Counted from the first letter of the stretch, positions 1-12,399 are shown. The stretch: 64,000 nt of DNA from Archegozetes longisetosus (GCA_018873245.2 JAEMBT020000005.1:9348001-9412000); one strand, 5' to 3'. Translations and numbers: made by a program. Notes: generated from the sequence alone by a model not told the origin.

Positions 1-1800
1 AAATATTAAAAGCAACATGAGAATATATATAGATATTATGACTTATTGATTTAACTATTGTTTGACGGTTTATCTAATCTATTAAGATTAATATATTTGT
101 CAAAAAGTTCTGTATTCATTTTTACTCAGTAATTATGAATTTCTAGGTAAATTCTATAAAAATACAATGAAAAAGAGAATTATATCAATAATTTTTTTCT
201 TATAAGTATTATTGGATGACAAGACTTTTACTCATTTTGAACTAGACCAAAAGTATTGTTTACTTTTAACAGATAAACAAATGATTTTCATTAAGAGATA
301 TTTCAAAGAGAAACAAGTTTTGTCATAGGTTAGTCATACAAAACTGATAATTTCTCATCTCCTATAACTAAAAGGTTTCAAATTGGTTTTTCATTTCTTT
401 TGAACCATGACACACTCAATTTCTAATAATTTATACAAAGTCTGAAGTGAAGACTGCCAAGGCAGTTCTTCAAAAGTTTCGTTCATATTGTCCAATAAGA
501 AGTTCACAAAGAGAAAATTTTTCGATTTTTGAAGGGAAATCTCTTGAATTTTCTAGAATGTTTCTGAGAAACTTTCTTTTTATAACATTACTTGTAAGTC
601 GTTCATCCCATCCTTTCTTCGGACCTCAAATAGCTATTTTATCTTGATTATAATTAATTATTATATTAATTTTCAAGATTAGGCTTTTATATTCCGCAAA
701 GATAGATTAGAGATTTTAATCAGCTTATCAAAATTTGTAGAATAAAATTTTTCGTATTTTTACGAATATATATTATCCTAATGTTGTTTGCAAGTCTATG
801 ACTAATATTTACTTAATTTTGGCCCGAATCTTTGATAAAATTTAAATTTTAATCAAACTACGATCCAATCTCGACTAATATTTGAAGACGTAAATATAGT
901 ACATATTTGAGATATTATATTTTTAGTTCCTAGTCCTTGAGAAATAAGTTTTTTGTGTATTACGCAATTTTTTCCATACTTTAAAGTAAGTCAAAGCGTA
1001 GGTTAAAAACTTAATAGAAGTTATTATTTGAAGCCCAATCAGCTCGATAAAAGATCTATATTGAATTGTTAATAGAGATCTATATTGAAGATAGGATAAA
1101 TTAAAACTACACATTTGAAGCGTTTATGTTGCAAAGTATTGTGTGTTGTCCGAATTCAGAATCAGAAACGGTTGTTCAGGTGGATCTAGGCTCAAGAAAC
1201 TACCAGCTGCGGTATGCTTAACTTGACTTCTAAGCACTTGTTTTGAACGATAAAACTATAGTAATACTTTATTATGCTTTGAAATATACATAAAAGGACT
1301 AACGTTTTGTGTTTTGGATCAAATGATAAAATGAAAGTGTTTATTTTAATATTTTTTAAATATATGATTTATATATCTATCGATTTTTCATTTAGTTTCC
1401 CATAAAGTGGTTATAATGTAAGTGTATAGTATGTAAAAACTTAGTGTTATTTCCGGGAAGACAAATAAAACTTTAAATTTATCCTCTTATTAACAAGTAA
1501 GATAAGTTTCAAGGCTAACAATAAAAGATATCACAATATTCAAAGATAATAAATTTGTATAAATAACCAAACTTTAAATTATGAGAAAAATAGTTTCGGT
1601 TTCTACTTATAAACAAAAGCTTATTTAGAAAATAAGAACAGCAAAAAATCAGTATCTCAACCCAAACTTAATTGAATAAAATCGAAACGAAAACATTGAG
1701 AGGAAAATATAATTCAAAGACTTCTAAATCATTTCAAAAAGCTTTATTTGAGTTAAAATCAAACGCTTGAACTCTAAATTTGAGTTCTTTCATAATTTTT
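1..1800. other. AT-rich stretch, no gene seen
   Basis: No convincing coding region, RNA gene or element ends were recognised. The short reading frames here (for example around 447-647 and 923-1114) have low-complexity AT-driven composition and no start, splice or domain support. The last part (about 1690-1800) is the 3' flank of the serpin gene and holds its likely polyadenylation signal at 1743-1748 (TTTATT on the + strand, AATAAA on the minus strand). Confidence 0.6.
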
Positions 1801-1803
1801 CTC

Positions 1804-2997
1804 TTAAAGTTGATGGATTTGACCGACAAATAGAATCATTCCGTTTCTATTATCTCTTATGAAGAAGAGAAACGGATGATCTGCTTTGAACTCATAAACA
1901 ATCGGTATCGACGGTGTTTCAATAACAATACCAGTAGCGGCCGCAGCTTCACTTCCCTCTTCGTTAACCTCAACAACAGCTTTGTGAACAACTTTAGAAA
2001 CTCTTAAATCCTGTCTACCATCAATTCCTGAAAGATCCGCTTCAGAAGTGAAAACTTGTTTCATTCCTAATTTCGATAAGTGTTCAATCAATTCATACGA
2101 GGCTTCAATTTTGAACTTAGGAATAGTTACGTGGACTTCGTTTTGTCTCATATAATGAATACTGTTCTCAATAACTGCAAAGTCTTTTAAATTAGACCTC
2201 AGTTGGTTGAAACCTTGTTTTTCATTTGGCAAAAGAATATATAGACTTATATCGTCTCCAGAATACGGAAGTTCCAATAGTTTACTATTGAGTTGTTCTA
2301 TTTCCGTGTAATTGAATTTACCATTTCTTTTCATCATTTTTGTCTTGAATTCATTGATTCCACGATTGAAGAATACTTCTTCTCGTGTCTCATTCTCCAA
2401 GAACTTAGTTGCCCAAATACCTTTAAAATAAACGGCATTTAATAATACCAAACGTGTCGATGATTCTAAAGGTTCTGATAACAGTTTTGGTATCTTATCG
2501 TGTGTTTGTTTTTTAACCCAACTGTTGATATGATCGGTTGCAGCGACTGAGTTATGAACAAAGTCTTCTGTTTCTATAGTTGTTTCATAAAACTTCTTAA
2601 GGTTTTCTTTGTATGTTTCCAAGATATCAAAGTTCTGTTGAGCCACTAATTTATTTGCAACATCCAATTGATACTTGTTTGAGTCGACGTCAGATACCTC
2701 TCTCAAAACAGTTCCGAACTGTTGGTTCACCTCATCGTTAGAGAGATGCGCAAAATTATATCCCAGAACTTCTTTCATTTCATCTGCAGTTTTATTTCTT
2801 GCGCCCAAATATAACATTCCAAAAGCTGATGAAATACTGAAAGGAGAAAAGAATACATTTTTCTCTTCACTATATAAATGTTGAAGAAGTTGTAGACTTA
2901 AGTGATTGTTAGCATTGGAGATGGACAGTGTCTTCACTGGTCTTTCATACGAATTCTCAATAAGAAGAAACAAAAATATTGTTAGGAATCGAAGCAT
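1804..2997 (-). CDS. secreted serpin, intronless
   Basis: Serine-protease-inhibitor fold protein of 397 residues, the usual serpin length, in a single exon. I start at 2997 rather than the longer in-frame ATG at 3081 because the protein then opens with a clean signal peptide (MLRFLTIFLFLLI) and a TATA box lies just upstream at 3046-3052. Family features: NAVYFKGIW near the breach, and the C-terminal signature FKADHPFLFFI. The reactive-centre hinge at residues 346-356 (EEGSEAAAATG) is the small-residue pattern of inhibitory serpins, so loop insertion and true inhibition are expected. Counting from the hinge puts P1 at Pro362 and P1' at Ser363 with Thr361 at P2, which does not predict a trypsin-like target. 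Possible N-glycosylation at NKT, NET and NYT. Likely role: extracellular control of proteolysis (haemolymph, gut or saliva). Neighbours are unrelated. Confidence 0.95.
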   Translation of the reverse strand: MLRFLTIFLFLLIENSYERPVKTLSISNANNHLSLQLLQHLYSEEKNVFFSPFSISSAFGMLYLGARNKTADEMKEVLGYNFAHLSNDEVNQQFGTVLREVSDVDSNKYQLDVANKLVAQQNFDILETYKENLKKFYETTIETEDFVHNSVAATDHINSWVKKQTHDKIPKLLSEPLESSTRLVLLNAVYFKGIWATKFLENETREEVFFNRGINEFKTKMMKRNGKFNYTEIEQLNSKLLELPYSGDDISLYILLPNEKQGFNQLRSNLKDFAVIENSIHYMRQNEVHVTIPKFKIEASYELIEHLSKLGMKQVFTSEADLSGIDGRQDLRVSKVVHKAVVEVNEEGSEAAAATGIVIETPSIPIVYEFKADHPFLFFIRDNRNGMILFVGQIHQL

Positions 2998-3045
2998 TGT
3001 GTCCTTATATGTTCTATAGAGAAAATTTTTATGGGAGAAAATGTG

Positions 3046-3052
3046 TTTTATA
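3046..3052 (-). promoter_or_regulatory. TATA box of the serpin gene
   Basis: Reads TATAAAA on the minus strand, about 49-55 bases before the chosen ATG at 2997. It lies downstream of the alternative ATG at 3081, which supports the shorter serpin start. Confidence 0.5.
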
Positions 3053-3099
3053 CAAAAGTATAAATGACTAGTACTTATCACTAATATTCCCGCGATAAG

Positions 3100-4250
3100 A
3101 GTCTAACTGAACCAATAACAAGTAATTCTAAACATATGCTCAACTTTCGAAAGAAAACAACTTTTGATACATTGGAAGAAGAGGAGTCATCCATAATTGA
3201 TTATACATATCATTGCATTACATCCTTATTTTAATGCTTTAAGTTTGAAGTTGTAATTTTTAAGAATGGATTCTGTAAAATTTATCCTCGAAGTACCAAA
3301 AATTTCCCAATTGAACAAACTAAGAATTGTGGTAAGAAAATTAATTAAAATCCTCAACTGCAATAAATACATTAGGCTGGTCTAAGTTAGAAACAAAGGT
3401 TGAAACTTCTAAACAGCATATCAGGACTTTGGTTAAATATCGAGACTATTACATCTCAGAAGTAATAAAAGTAATAAGTTTATGAAATATTATTGCGTAT
3501 TAGAGTAAAGCATACTAGATGACAACTGTGTGGTTGCTTACAATTCACACGCTTTTAATTATTAACCATTCGCTACAACTGTGGGGTAAAGTGTTCCAAA
3601 ATTTTACTTTAAAAATCTCGATAGAATCAACCAGATGTAAATTTTTGAGATTTTAGGTATTTCTCAGTCATTTATCTGACTTTTAATGATAAAATAATCG
3701 AAGAATTTAGACTTATAACTTTTTCAAAAGGTTTTTTTCTGACAAGTCCTTTTGAGATCCCACCTGTTGCTACTAAGAACACGAATTTCTTCTAATATCG
3801 TAGTGCTTCGTGTTTCCTACTTTCATCGCTTTAGTGTGATGTCGCCATCAGCAATACGAGAAGTAGTAAACCACGAATGACGCTGTGATGGATAATTACG
3901 TAAAATTAATTGATGGGATGATTAAAATTGGTAAAATATGGAGCAACTTTGATTCAATAGGCACCAGTACTTACTTGATACTGAAATAAATTGACAAAAA
4001 TATGGAGTAAATTTTTACTCCGTAGTTAATTCTACGTTTTCAGAAGTTAAGTTGTGCAGAAAGGTTAAGTAAGAATAAAGTAAAACAGCGATAAAATTTT
4101 TATAATGGTCTAGACGAGTGGTTCTTAACCTTTTTTCTCACCGATTACCTGAACGTCTAGTACGTCCAATTTATGTACTTTTAAGTTATAAGTGTGTTCA
4201 TTAAGAAATCTGACGCTATGATAGCTTCTAATGGTTTTTTAAAGCAACTC
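3100..4250. other. intergenic, no gene seen
   Basis: No gene recognised. A short perfect-looking palindrome (TATGGAGTAAA / TTTACTCCGTA) lies near 4000-4024. A sequence near 4112 (GAGTGGTTCTTAACC) resembles a hAT transposon end, but I could not pair it confidently with a right end. Confidence 0.5.
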
Positions 4251-4253
4251 TAC

Positions 4254-4352
4254 GGCCAGGGCGACCACCCGTCCCGTTTTTGGCGGGACGGTCCCGTCTT
4301 TTTAAAGATAAAAGGTAGAAATCCCGTCAGACCAAAAACACTTGAAGGGATA
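4254..4352 (-). mobile_element. partial hAT-like MITE (GGTGACC family)
   Basis: Begins CAGGGCGACCACCCGTCCCG and matches, in inverted orientation and nearly base for base, one half of the complete copy at 34876-35121 (the run of CCCGTC, the AAAGATAAAAG block and the CGTCAGACCAAAAAC block). The other end is missing, so this is a truncated copy next to the fold-back element. Confidence 0.7.
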
Positions 4353-4398
4353 ATCAGTATTTCTGTTTTTCAACTTACATTTCGAAAAGTTTACTATA

Positions 4399-6588
4399 GC
4401 CTGAGTACTATAAGGATCTAAATTCCTTATTTGACAAAATTAGTTATTAACTGATTCATATACCTTGTCATGGCCTCGATGGTGGTATTTATTCAAATTT
4501 ATAAATTTATGTCTGGTTCGGTCGTAATCGCTGAATTAGTCGAATTAGATGAGCAAAATATTTATAAAGCAGGCGTTTTCACAATCTTTCGGGTTATTAA
4601 AACTAAATCTCATAGAAGTCCGATGAAGAGAATCATATTCTGCTGATATTTCATTTTTCAAAATTGATTTAGTCACTTCGGATTCTTCTATATCGATAAA
4701 TTCGATTCCTTAATAAGCTGCTGTTAAATGTGTCATTTCTTTATAAAAATAGACTTTTCAGTCATTCAAATTTCTTAATGAAAATTTGAGACATAAAAAT
4801 TGTTAAATCGAATTTCGACTTAAAATTTTTTCGACCGAATTACGTTGAAACATTTTTAAAATGTTCGAAATTGATTTCCTACTTTCCATTTAAAATTTCT
4901 TAGATAAAAATTGTTTTGACTTAGTTATTTATCGATTTTTGATCACTTAGAACCTGATAGTACTCAGTTTTGGATTTGATTTCAGTGCAATAAGGTTCCA
5001 AATGAAAAAATCAGTTCTGACTTATTCATGATAGAAACGGAGTAGGACCCAAATGAACAGTGGAATATGCGCATAACACATATATTACTTGGTAACATGT
5101 TTTAGAAAATTATTCCTCAACTCATTTTGGTGCATAACAACATCAAACTTGAAAGTGCATTTTCTCGTTGATGTACTTTTTTGCATTTAGAACCTTATAG
5201 TATTAAGTACCTGTGGTTTAAAACCAAAATTTGTAGAGTTAATTTTTCTGCCTTGACTTATACCTGATATAATTCAGTATTTCTTTCTTTTGAATAACTT
5301 TTGAAAGATACCATTTCTAACAGAAAATATATTTTCGAAGTCAGTTATGAATCTTCAATGTTTTAATATTATTATGTATTATTTGATACCTAAATATTTT
5401 TAATTACTAATAAAAGCGGCATTTTTCTTTTTAAAAATCTAAGGACCCTCACCTTTGATATTTTTGTCCCATCCTGAGATAAGCCAGAGGTGATCACCCT
5501 ATCTACGGCCCGTGAGAAAAATTTCGCTTTCCTATTTTGGGTTATGACCCACCAATTGGGAACCCACGGTTTAGAACATATAGACGTTGTTTAACTTTAT
5601 TAAAATAATTATGTAAAATTGACTGAATGCTAGATAAAAACGTTGCATTAATTCTATAAAGTTCTACCAAAATAAAAAGTCATGTTTTGAGGAAAACGAG
5701 TTTGAAATTTAGCACCAAATATTGGACAACTCCGGAGAGTGAGTATGGTTAAAATTTTATGTTGGATTAATGATACAAATAAGTCGCCTGAATACTATAA
5801 GGTTCTAATTGCAAGAAGTATGTTAACGAAAATCCACTTTCGAGTTCGATGTTATTCATCAACAATAAGCTGAAGAATAATTTTCTAAAATAACAGCCAA
5901 TTTATATGTGATGCTCATATTCCACTGTTCATTTAGGTCCTACTCCGTTTCTATCATGATAATTCAGAACTGATTTTTGTATTTAGAACTTTATTGAACT
6001 CAAATTAAATAAAAAACTGAGTGCTATCAAGTTTTAAATGATTGAAAATCGATTAATAACTAAATCGAGCAGATTTTTATCTAAGAAATTTTAAAAGGAA
6101 GTAGCTAACGAATTTCAAAAATCTTAAGAATACTTCGACATAATTCGGTCAAAAAATTTTTTAAGTCAAAATTCGACTTAACAATTTTTATGTCTCGAAT
6201 TTTCAGATATTTCATTAAGAAATTATTTGGATGACTGAAAGGTCAATTTTTATAAAGAAATCATGCATTTAACAGAAGTTTATTAAAGAATCGAATTTAT
6301 CGATATAGAAGAACCGAAGTCACAAAATCAATTATCAAAAAGCGAAATATGATTCTCTTCGTCGAACTTCTATGAGATTTAGCTTTAATAGCTCACAAGA
6401 TTGTGAAAACGCTTGTTTTATGTGTTTTGCTCATCTAACTCAGCTATTTTTTCGATTACGACCGAACCAGACATAAATTGACAAATTTGAATAAATGCAA
6501 GCATGAAGACTATGACAAGATGTATGAATTCGTTAATAACTAATTTTGTAAAAAATGAATTTGGATCCTTATAGTACTCAAGCGAAGA
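4399..6588. mobile_element. 2.2-kb fold-back element with ~800-bp inverted arms
   Basis: The left arm (about 4399-5215) and right arm (about 5785-6588) are imperfect reverse complements along their full length; shared blocks include TGAGTACTATAAGGATC at the outer ends, GTCTGGTTCGGTCGTAATCG, and GGAATATG near AATGAACAGT further in. A short motif of the form GAACCTTATAGTACTCAG recurs at the ends and again inside both arms (near 4951, 5191, 5791 and 6015). The ~570-bp centre has no reading frame of note; its right part (5440-5575) is less AT-rich and may be the end of an older insertion. Non-autonomous; no transposase seen. Confidence 0.8.
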
Positions 6589-6589
6589 A

Positions 6590-6810
6590 ATGAATCTATA
6601 TTTGAGGATCGAGTTCTATGGGAACGCGAAACTCTCCTTATGTATAATATGTGTACGAAACTTGAGCAAAGCTTTTATATGCCTAACTTTTAAACTGAAG
6701 TTTTGACCCATAACCTCATGTTCATGCTTTAAAATATAGCTTAAATTAAAGATAATTAGTACATTTATAAGTTTCATGATACAAAATGTTAAAATTTTTG
6801 TGAGTTTCAA
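6590..6810 (+). repeat. solo copy of the ABC-intron TIR family
   Basis: About 220 bp matches 18262-18482 in the same orientation (shared blocks: GGATCGAGTTCTAT, TTTTATATGCCTAACTTTTAA, GACCCATAAC, TTTATAAGTTTCAT). At the other site this sequence is the right arm of a complete TIR element; here only one end is present. Confidence 0.75.
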
Positions 6811-6893
6811 AAGTTCCTTGTGAGTACGAATTCACATTCAAATGAGAAACATTGTGCTACTGATATTCAATTAAATTGAATTCATCTGACCTA

Positions 6894-7401
6894 CAGTACT
6901 AATCATAAGCGTTTATGTATCTTTAATTTTTGATGGAAAAGCTCTACAATTATGTAGTTTTGTATGCATTTTCAGGTATTCAGATGCTAGTCATGTACCA
7001 AATCTCATGAATACAGCACCATAAAATTTTGGGTTACTTTATCTTAATTAAAACATGTCTTTTCCATAGAAAAACGCTATGAAATTTTGTCAATTTCTTT
7101 CCAGCTTTAAAACTTCAATTTTATACCTATATTGTTGTGCACAGTATATGACTTCGATACATTGCGATACAAATCTAATCGAAAATCCTATGTTAAGTTG
7201 GTTAAACGTATGGCTAAAAATATGGGGTTTATGACAGATTTTATAGAACTTGGCAATAAAACTCAGAATTGCGTGATGATACATTCGCGAGTTTTGGTCC
7301 ATGATCAGCATTTGAATACCTGAATATGTATACAAAATTACATAATTGTAAAGCTAGTCCATCAAAAATTAAGGGTATGTAAACGCTAATGACCAGAACT
7401 G
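6894..7401. mobile_element. Tc1/mariner-like MITE with TA target site
   Basis: 508 bp with ~105-bp terminal inverted repeats opening CAGTACTAATCATAAGCG (left) and CAGTTCTGGTCATTAGCG (right arm read on the minus strand). Both ends are flanked by TA (6892-6893 and 7402-7403), the target duplication of Tc1/mariner. No transposase frame; reading frames on both strands in the middle are by-products of the inverted structure. Confidence 0.8.
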
Positions 7402-7403
7402 TA

Positions 7404-9870
7404 ATTGCAAATTAACAGAAAGATTTAATCATTCAATGTTAAAGTAAACGCACAAACTTATGTGTTCTCGTCCAAACTGGTTAAATCTATGATAAGTCTA
7501 TAGCTCAAAGTAGACAAGCAATAAGATTAGCAGTTATCCGGGCAAGTAAATTTATCATTACCAAAGCCATGACTTTCTCGGAATTCTAACTTTTCTTATT
7601 ACTTAAAACTCTAGGAACTAAGGTGTTTGTACCGATCGTGAAATAAAAAGTAATATAAGATAACATTTAATTTTCGATAAATCCGAAAATTTCTAGTTTT
7701 ATACATCTTCCGAATTTTCGGAAAACTCCTATTTTTGTCGAAATTGATCCAACTTTCTTTGAATTTCATGCATTTATCTCTTAAAATTGATGGGATATTT
7801 CATCTTTAATGGATTCTTTGTTTGTCTCAGTATTCAGTCTCATGAGCGTTAAGCTGAATAACCTTTCATGTATAGAGAAACTCAAGCTCATTCAAGTGCA
7901 GATACTCGTTCATTAACGTTGTGTTTGAAAAAATTAAATTAATTTAATCTAAATTGTATTTAAAATTAATTTCAATAAAAATGAATTCAAATAAAAGTGT
8001 GAAGTGGCGAAAGTAATGAAGTAATAAACTTTTAGTACTAATAAGAAAGCATCCCAGTAAGCTAGAATTAAGTGGAGGACCGTTGATCGGCAAGATTTAT
8101 GACAATTCAAAAAAGTTTCGACAATAAACACGGTAAAGATAATGTTAATTAAATTTTATTACAATAAAACATAAAGATAAGAAAAACTATTTGCAGCTCA
8201 ATTTATGAATACTGTGAAATACTAAAAAATAGTGCGTATATTTTTTATATTTGTTTAGTCATCTTAAGAGATTAATCTTTAATTTATAATAAAATAGATT
8301 TTTAGTAGAATAGAAAGTGTAGTTTATAACTTATTTGTAATGAGAAATTATCTTTATGGTCACAGTACAAAATCATTTTACACTTGACTGATAAACAATT
8401 GTATAAGTACTATTTACCTAAATCACAGAAAAATAGATATTTTTTTGTTTTGAGATAAAAATAACTATTGTGAGAACCAAAACTATAAAAAGCAAGAGAA
8501 GTTGTATAACAAAGACTAGATAAATCATAAATCTTTAACTGTTAACTATTAGTCGTTTCTTTGTATAACATAATGTTATTAAAAATAATTATTAAAGAAT
8601 AGTTCTCATTCAATTGAAGTCTATATTTATATTTATAATAAAGAGTACACAAAAAGTAAGTATTAAGCAAATTACTTTTAAAAGCAAAGCATACTCTATC
8701 GAGTCCAACTTGACTCTTTGATAGAGAATTAAGTAAAAGTAAATTGAAACCTCACATTGAAGTTCTTGGTTTCAATTTACTCATTCATAGAAACACACAT
8801 TACATGAGAAACTCTACATTAAACACATAGCCGAGTTTTTCATGTTTAGATTGGTCCCAAGTCACAAAAATAAACGTGACAATACATTGATAATACTTTC
8901 AAAAGGGCTAAAAAGAACATTAAAAAATTAGTCTTCTTCAAACATAGCTAAAGATTTCATTGAATATAGACTTACCACCTATTCTTTTGAATCCTGTACA
9001 AAATATCTCACAGAGGGTGCCCTTATATATATTTTTAGAATTTATTATACTTTAGTTGATGTCGATCAGTAATCAATTGCATCATTTAATCGATCAATAT
9101 TTATTTTTATTAAATTACTAAAACACGAACAATTTTGCTCAGTTAAAAATTTCAAGATGGCATAATATAAAGTGCAAACTAATCAGAAAGTTTTGTTATA
9201 AACATATAAACATATATGAACAAAAATTATTCTAAAGTTTGTTCTTTATAAGTGATAAACTATCAGAACAAACAATCTAAACAGAACAAATAATTATCAT
9301 TTCAGTTTTGTTTTTCTAGTTAAATATCATATTTGTTCTAACTTAATTTCTATTCATAGATTCTGTACAATTACTGTTTTAAATTCCTGTCTGTACACCT
9401 GTAAACTGAGCGCAATACTATACAATACAAGAAGGTCCTATATAGATGGTTAGTCCAATTGAATCTAATATTCCTCTTAGCAGACTAAATCATTCATTAG
9501 TTAGAATTTTTTGCATAAATGTATTAATAAAGAAATTTCACATACCTCAAACTTAAGATACTATTACATGCCAAAAATTACGCACGAAATAATATACCCA
9601 AAATCTATTGACTCTGGCCTAACGACGCCCTCTAACGGTAACCTACCTAGGTGGTAGCCTTGAAATAGACATTCAATTAACAGAAAGAATTTTTGAGATA
9701 GGTGAGGTCCTTAAGGAGTTATAGTGCAAAAACTAATGAAATACCATTAGCAAATATATTTTAAAATCCCATTTAAAAACAAAATAATTGCAGACACATT
9801 ATAAGTAAATATCTATAGGAGCTAAAGAACGGTCATAATATGAACATAACATCCGACCGTTCTTAGACTA
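7404..9870. other. intergenic, no gene seen
   Basis: AT-rich with no supported coding region. It contains a hairpin at 8738-8781 (listed separately). A short palindrome lies near 9645 (CTACC TAGG TGGTAG). Confidence 0.5.
8738..8781. repeat. 14-bp perfect hairpin
   Basis: AGTAAATTGAAACC at 8738-8751 is the exact reverse complement of 8768-8781, with a 16-base loop. Function unknown; it may be the core of a decayed fold-back element. Confidence 0.7.
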
Positions 9871-9879
9871 CATTTGCAC

Positions 9880-10470
9880 TGACAATAGTAGTGCATGATC
9901 TCGGCACTGTGTTTAGCTAAATCTACTAAAACGTAGATATATTTTGTAGCGTAGCGGTGCTGAGACTGAATTCGCGCTCGGAGGAGCATGGGCTCTTAAG
10001 CTGAAATCTCCAGAGTTAAGATCATGTGGCCCTATATGTCAAGCTACATGAGTCTCGAATCTCCCAGGGGAGCTTGTGTGTACAGCGAAGTAGAATCACA
10101 CCTGCATCAGCTGATGTGAACCCAAAGATATATTGCGAGGTCACTCAAGTCTAGTTCTGAGAACAATGTCAGAGTCCATGGTTACCTATATGAAGTAGGC
10201 TGACCTAAGACCTTAAGGAAGCAACTCAAGATGGGCTAGTTGCCCAAGAGGGAGACTAGCCGACTTGTTACTAGAGACCTCTACCTAAGTCTCCAGCATG
10301 GGCTTTATTTGCTATAATGGTACCGCCTGAGACCCCCTGCCGCTAGAAGATTCCATGCCGGCGTAACGCGACTCGAAGCACTTAGCCAGGGCTTTTAAGA
10401 GGCCTGTTACCCGCAAGCATGGCGGGGGGGGAGGGTCGCAACCGCTAGCATGTTCCATACCTAAAAAATC
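9880..10470. other. GC-rich island without reading frame
   Basis: About 590 bases of near-balanced base composition in strongly AT-rich surroundings, including a G9 run followed by AGGG at about 10424-10436. No long open frame on either strand, no tRNA or rRNA that I recognise, and no clear terminal repeats. Best guesses are a decayed foreign or transposable sequence, or the untranslated end of a retroelement; neither is demonstrated. Confidence 0.4.
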
Positions 10471-11149
10471 GAGTTAGTTTTTTGGCAATAACTCTGGGAG
10501 TAGCTCGTCGATTAACAAAATTCTTTTGGTTCCTTAATCCTTAATAATTGTTCCCTAATTAGGTCTTGGTCCTCTATAATCTGTGATAAGTTTCGTTAGT
10601 GGGCGCGTTTAATACATTTAGAGCATGCTTCTCTATTGTTTGGGTAACTATAGTTTCAAATTGAATTTCAACTTGTCACTTCTATTGTCTGCAGATATGG
10701 AGCACTTTCAATATAAAGAAATTTCGTCAGGTAAACGTCAAAGCATGACTAAATCAACCGTCGAACATTTGAATATTATTTAGTTTAATGATCTTTCAAG
10801 TTAGAACAATAATTAAGGTTTTTCAAATACAGTATTAACTTCATCAATAGCATAATATTAATACATACTGAATTTTCGTTAAAAACTTTTATCTAAAAAT
10901 TGACTGAATCGGCCGCGATTTTCTGAGCGATTTTTAAAGATTTAGAGTCCGAAAAAGTCACGGCTCTGATAATTACCTTTCGCAACATCCAACCAGAAGC
11001 ATTCCGAACATATGTCAATCTATGATTATAATTTGAACTATTTACTTGACTATTGAGAAATCGAACACATGTTTGAAAGATATAATCCACGAGTAGTATA
11101 AATTACCTCTTAAATGACACCACTTCACTTTCCTTATACAAAACTCAAC

Positions 11150-12261
11150 ATGAAGGGTAAGATTTTACAGAAATAGTACAATGAACAATCTACTAATTTT
11201 TTCAATAATAACAATTTTCAGGTTTTCTTACTGCTATAATCTTGATTACAAAGTTATTCGTGGCAACTAATGGCAAATGTCCATCTGAAGAAGCATTATA
11301 TCCATGTACTTGTACTGGGAATTCGATTAGCTGTTCAGATGGTAGTTATAATCTTAAATATATATTCCAAGCGGTAAATGAGAATCTAAAATTGAGTAGT
11401 GATAAACACTTTGGGGCGTTCTTTATGAGAAATGATTTAATTGAAGAATTTGAGGATAACGTTTTCGGTGAAGTAACATTCGAGAGTATTACTCTTTCTA
11501 ATTCATTTAATTTGAGAAGAATAAGAGCTCATGCGTTCAGCAGTTCTGTTGACACTTTAGATAGATTTGAGGTAACAGGTACTTCGCGTATCGGTGAAAA
11601 TTCAAATGGTTATGAATTTTTCAACTGCTTGAGCTCGTTAAATAATCTGAAACGAGTTTCTCTACAATTCCACGAAATTCCTGCAATTCCTCCGAATGCG
11701 TTCAGTAATACCAAACAAACAAAATTTGATTATATTAATTTCAACTCAAACTTTAAATTAGTTAAGAAGATAAATTCTATAGGAAATTACGCGTTCAGCA
11801 CATTAACAAGTCTTGAATATCTGGCATTAAATGGACAAAATATTTCTTATATTCCTAAACATGCGTTTGATTTCCACACGTATTCAAATAAAACAATTCG
11901 TATATTACTTGGTGATAATCCTCTTAATGGTTCAAGTTTTGAAACTGGATCACTTCTCAACGCAAATAGACCTGTAAATTTGGATTTGTACTCAGCTTTT
12001 CCCATGTCAAACTTTAATTACTTAGACGAAAATGTTTTCTTTCCATTTCTTCGTTTAGACAAGAGAAATCATATTAACCTTAGTACGGGACAATTTTCGA
12101 TTTTTTTTGAATGTGATTGTCGTTCGTATTGGCTTATAAGAGAAAAAGATCACATAAAAGATCAAGTAAATTTAAATGTTCATTGTCCTGCCAATGCAAA
12201 ATTTCAGGGAAAGCATATTTTTGAAGTGGATGAAAGTTTATTTCAACATTGCATACATTGA
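11150..12261 (+). CDS. secreted leucine-rich-repeat protein
   Basis: Two exons, 11150-11156 (only ATG AAG G) and 11222-12261, joined across a 65-bp GT/AG intron; 348 residues. The tiny first exon completes a signal peptide (MKGFLTAIILITKLFVATNG). Next comes an N-terminal Cys cluster (KCPSEEALYPCTC, then ISC) of LRRNT type, about eight irregular LRRs (for example LNNLKRVSLQFHEIPAIPPNAF and LEYLALNGQNISYIPKHAF, each read as part of a longer repeat), and a C-terminal Cys cap (FECDC, VHCP, FQHC) of LRRCT type. No transmembrane helix or GPI tail, so it should be secreted. Proteins of this layout in mites and crustaceans are often named after the non-catalytic subunit of Oplophorus luciferase; that name implies no enzymatic role. 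A TATA-like TATAAAT precedes it at 11097 and AATAAA follows at 12267-12272. Confidence 0.85.
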
Positions 12262-12399
12262 TCGTTAATAAAAGCAAATACGATAAGAAAATGATTGAAT
12301 AAAAATTGAAATATCGAAAAATTACCTCTTGTTTATAATCAAACTGAATGGTTATTAAATTATAAAGTAGCTTAAATTCGGTAGATTGGAATTTCATTT

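Noticed and set aside
4112..5575. hAT-type ends (GAGTGGTTCTTAACC and GGGAACCCAC) with near-matching 8-base flanks GGTCTAGA / GGTTTAGA
   Set aside because: The implied element would overlap only the left half of the fold-back at 4399-6588, which contradicts the clear arm structure; the match may be chance or an older disrupted insertion.
7090..7335. Overlapping frames on both strands
   Set aside because: They lie in the interior and right arm of a Tc1-like MITE and have no domain or splice support.
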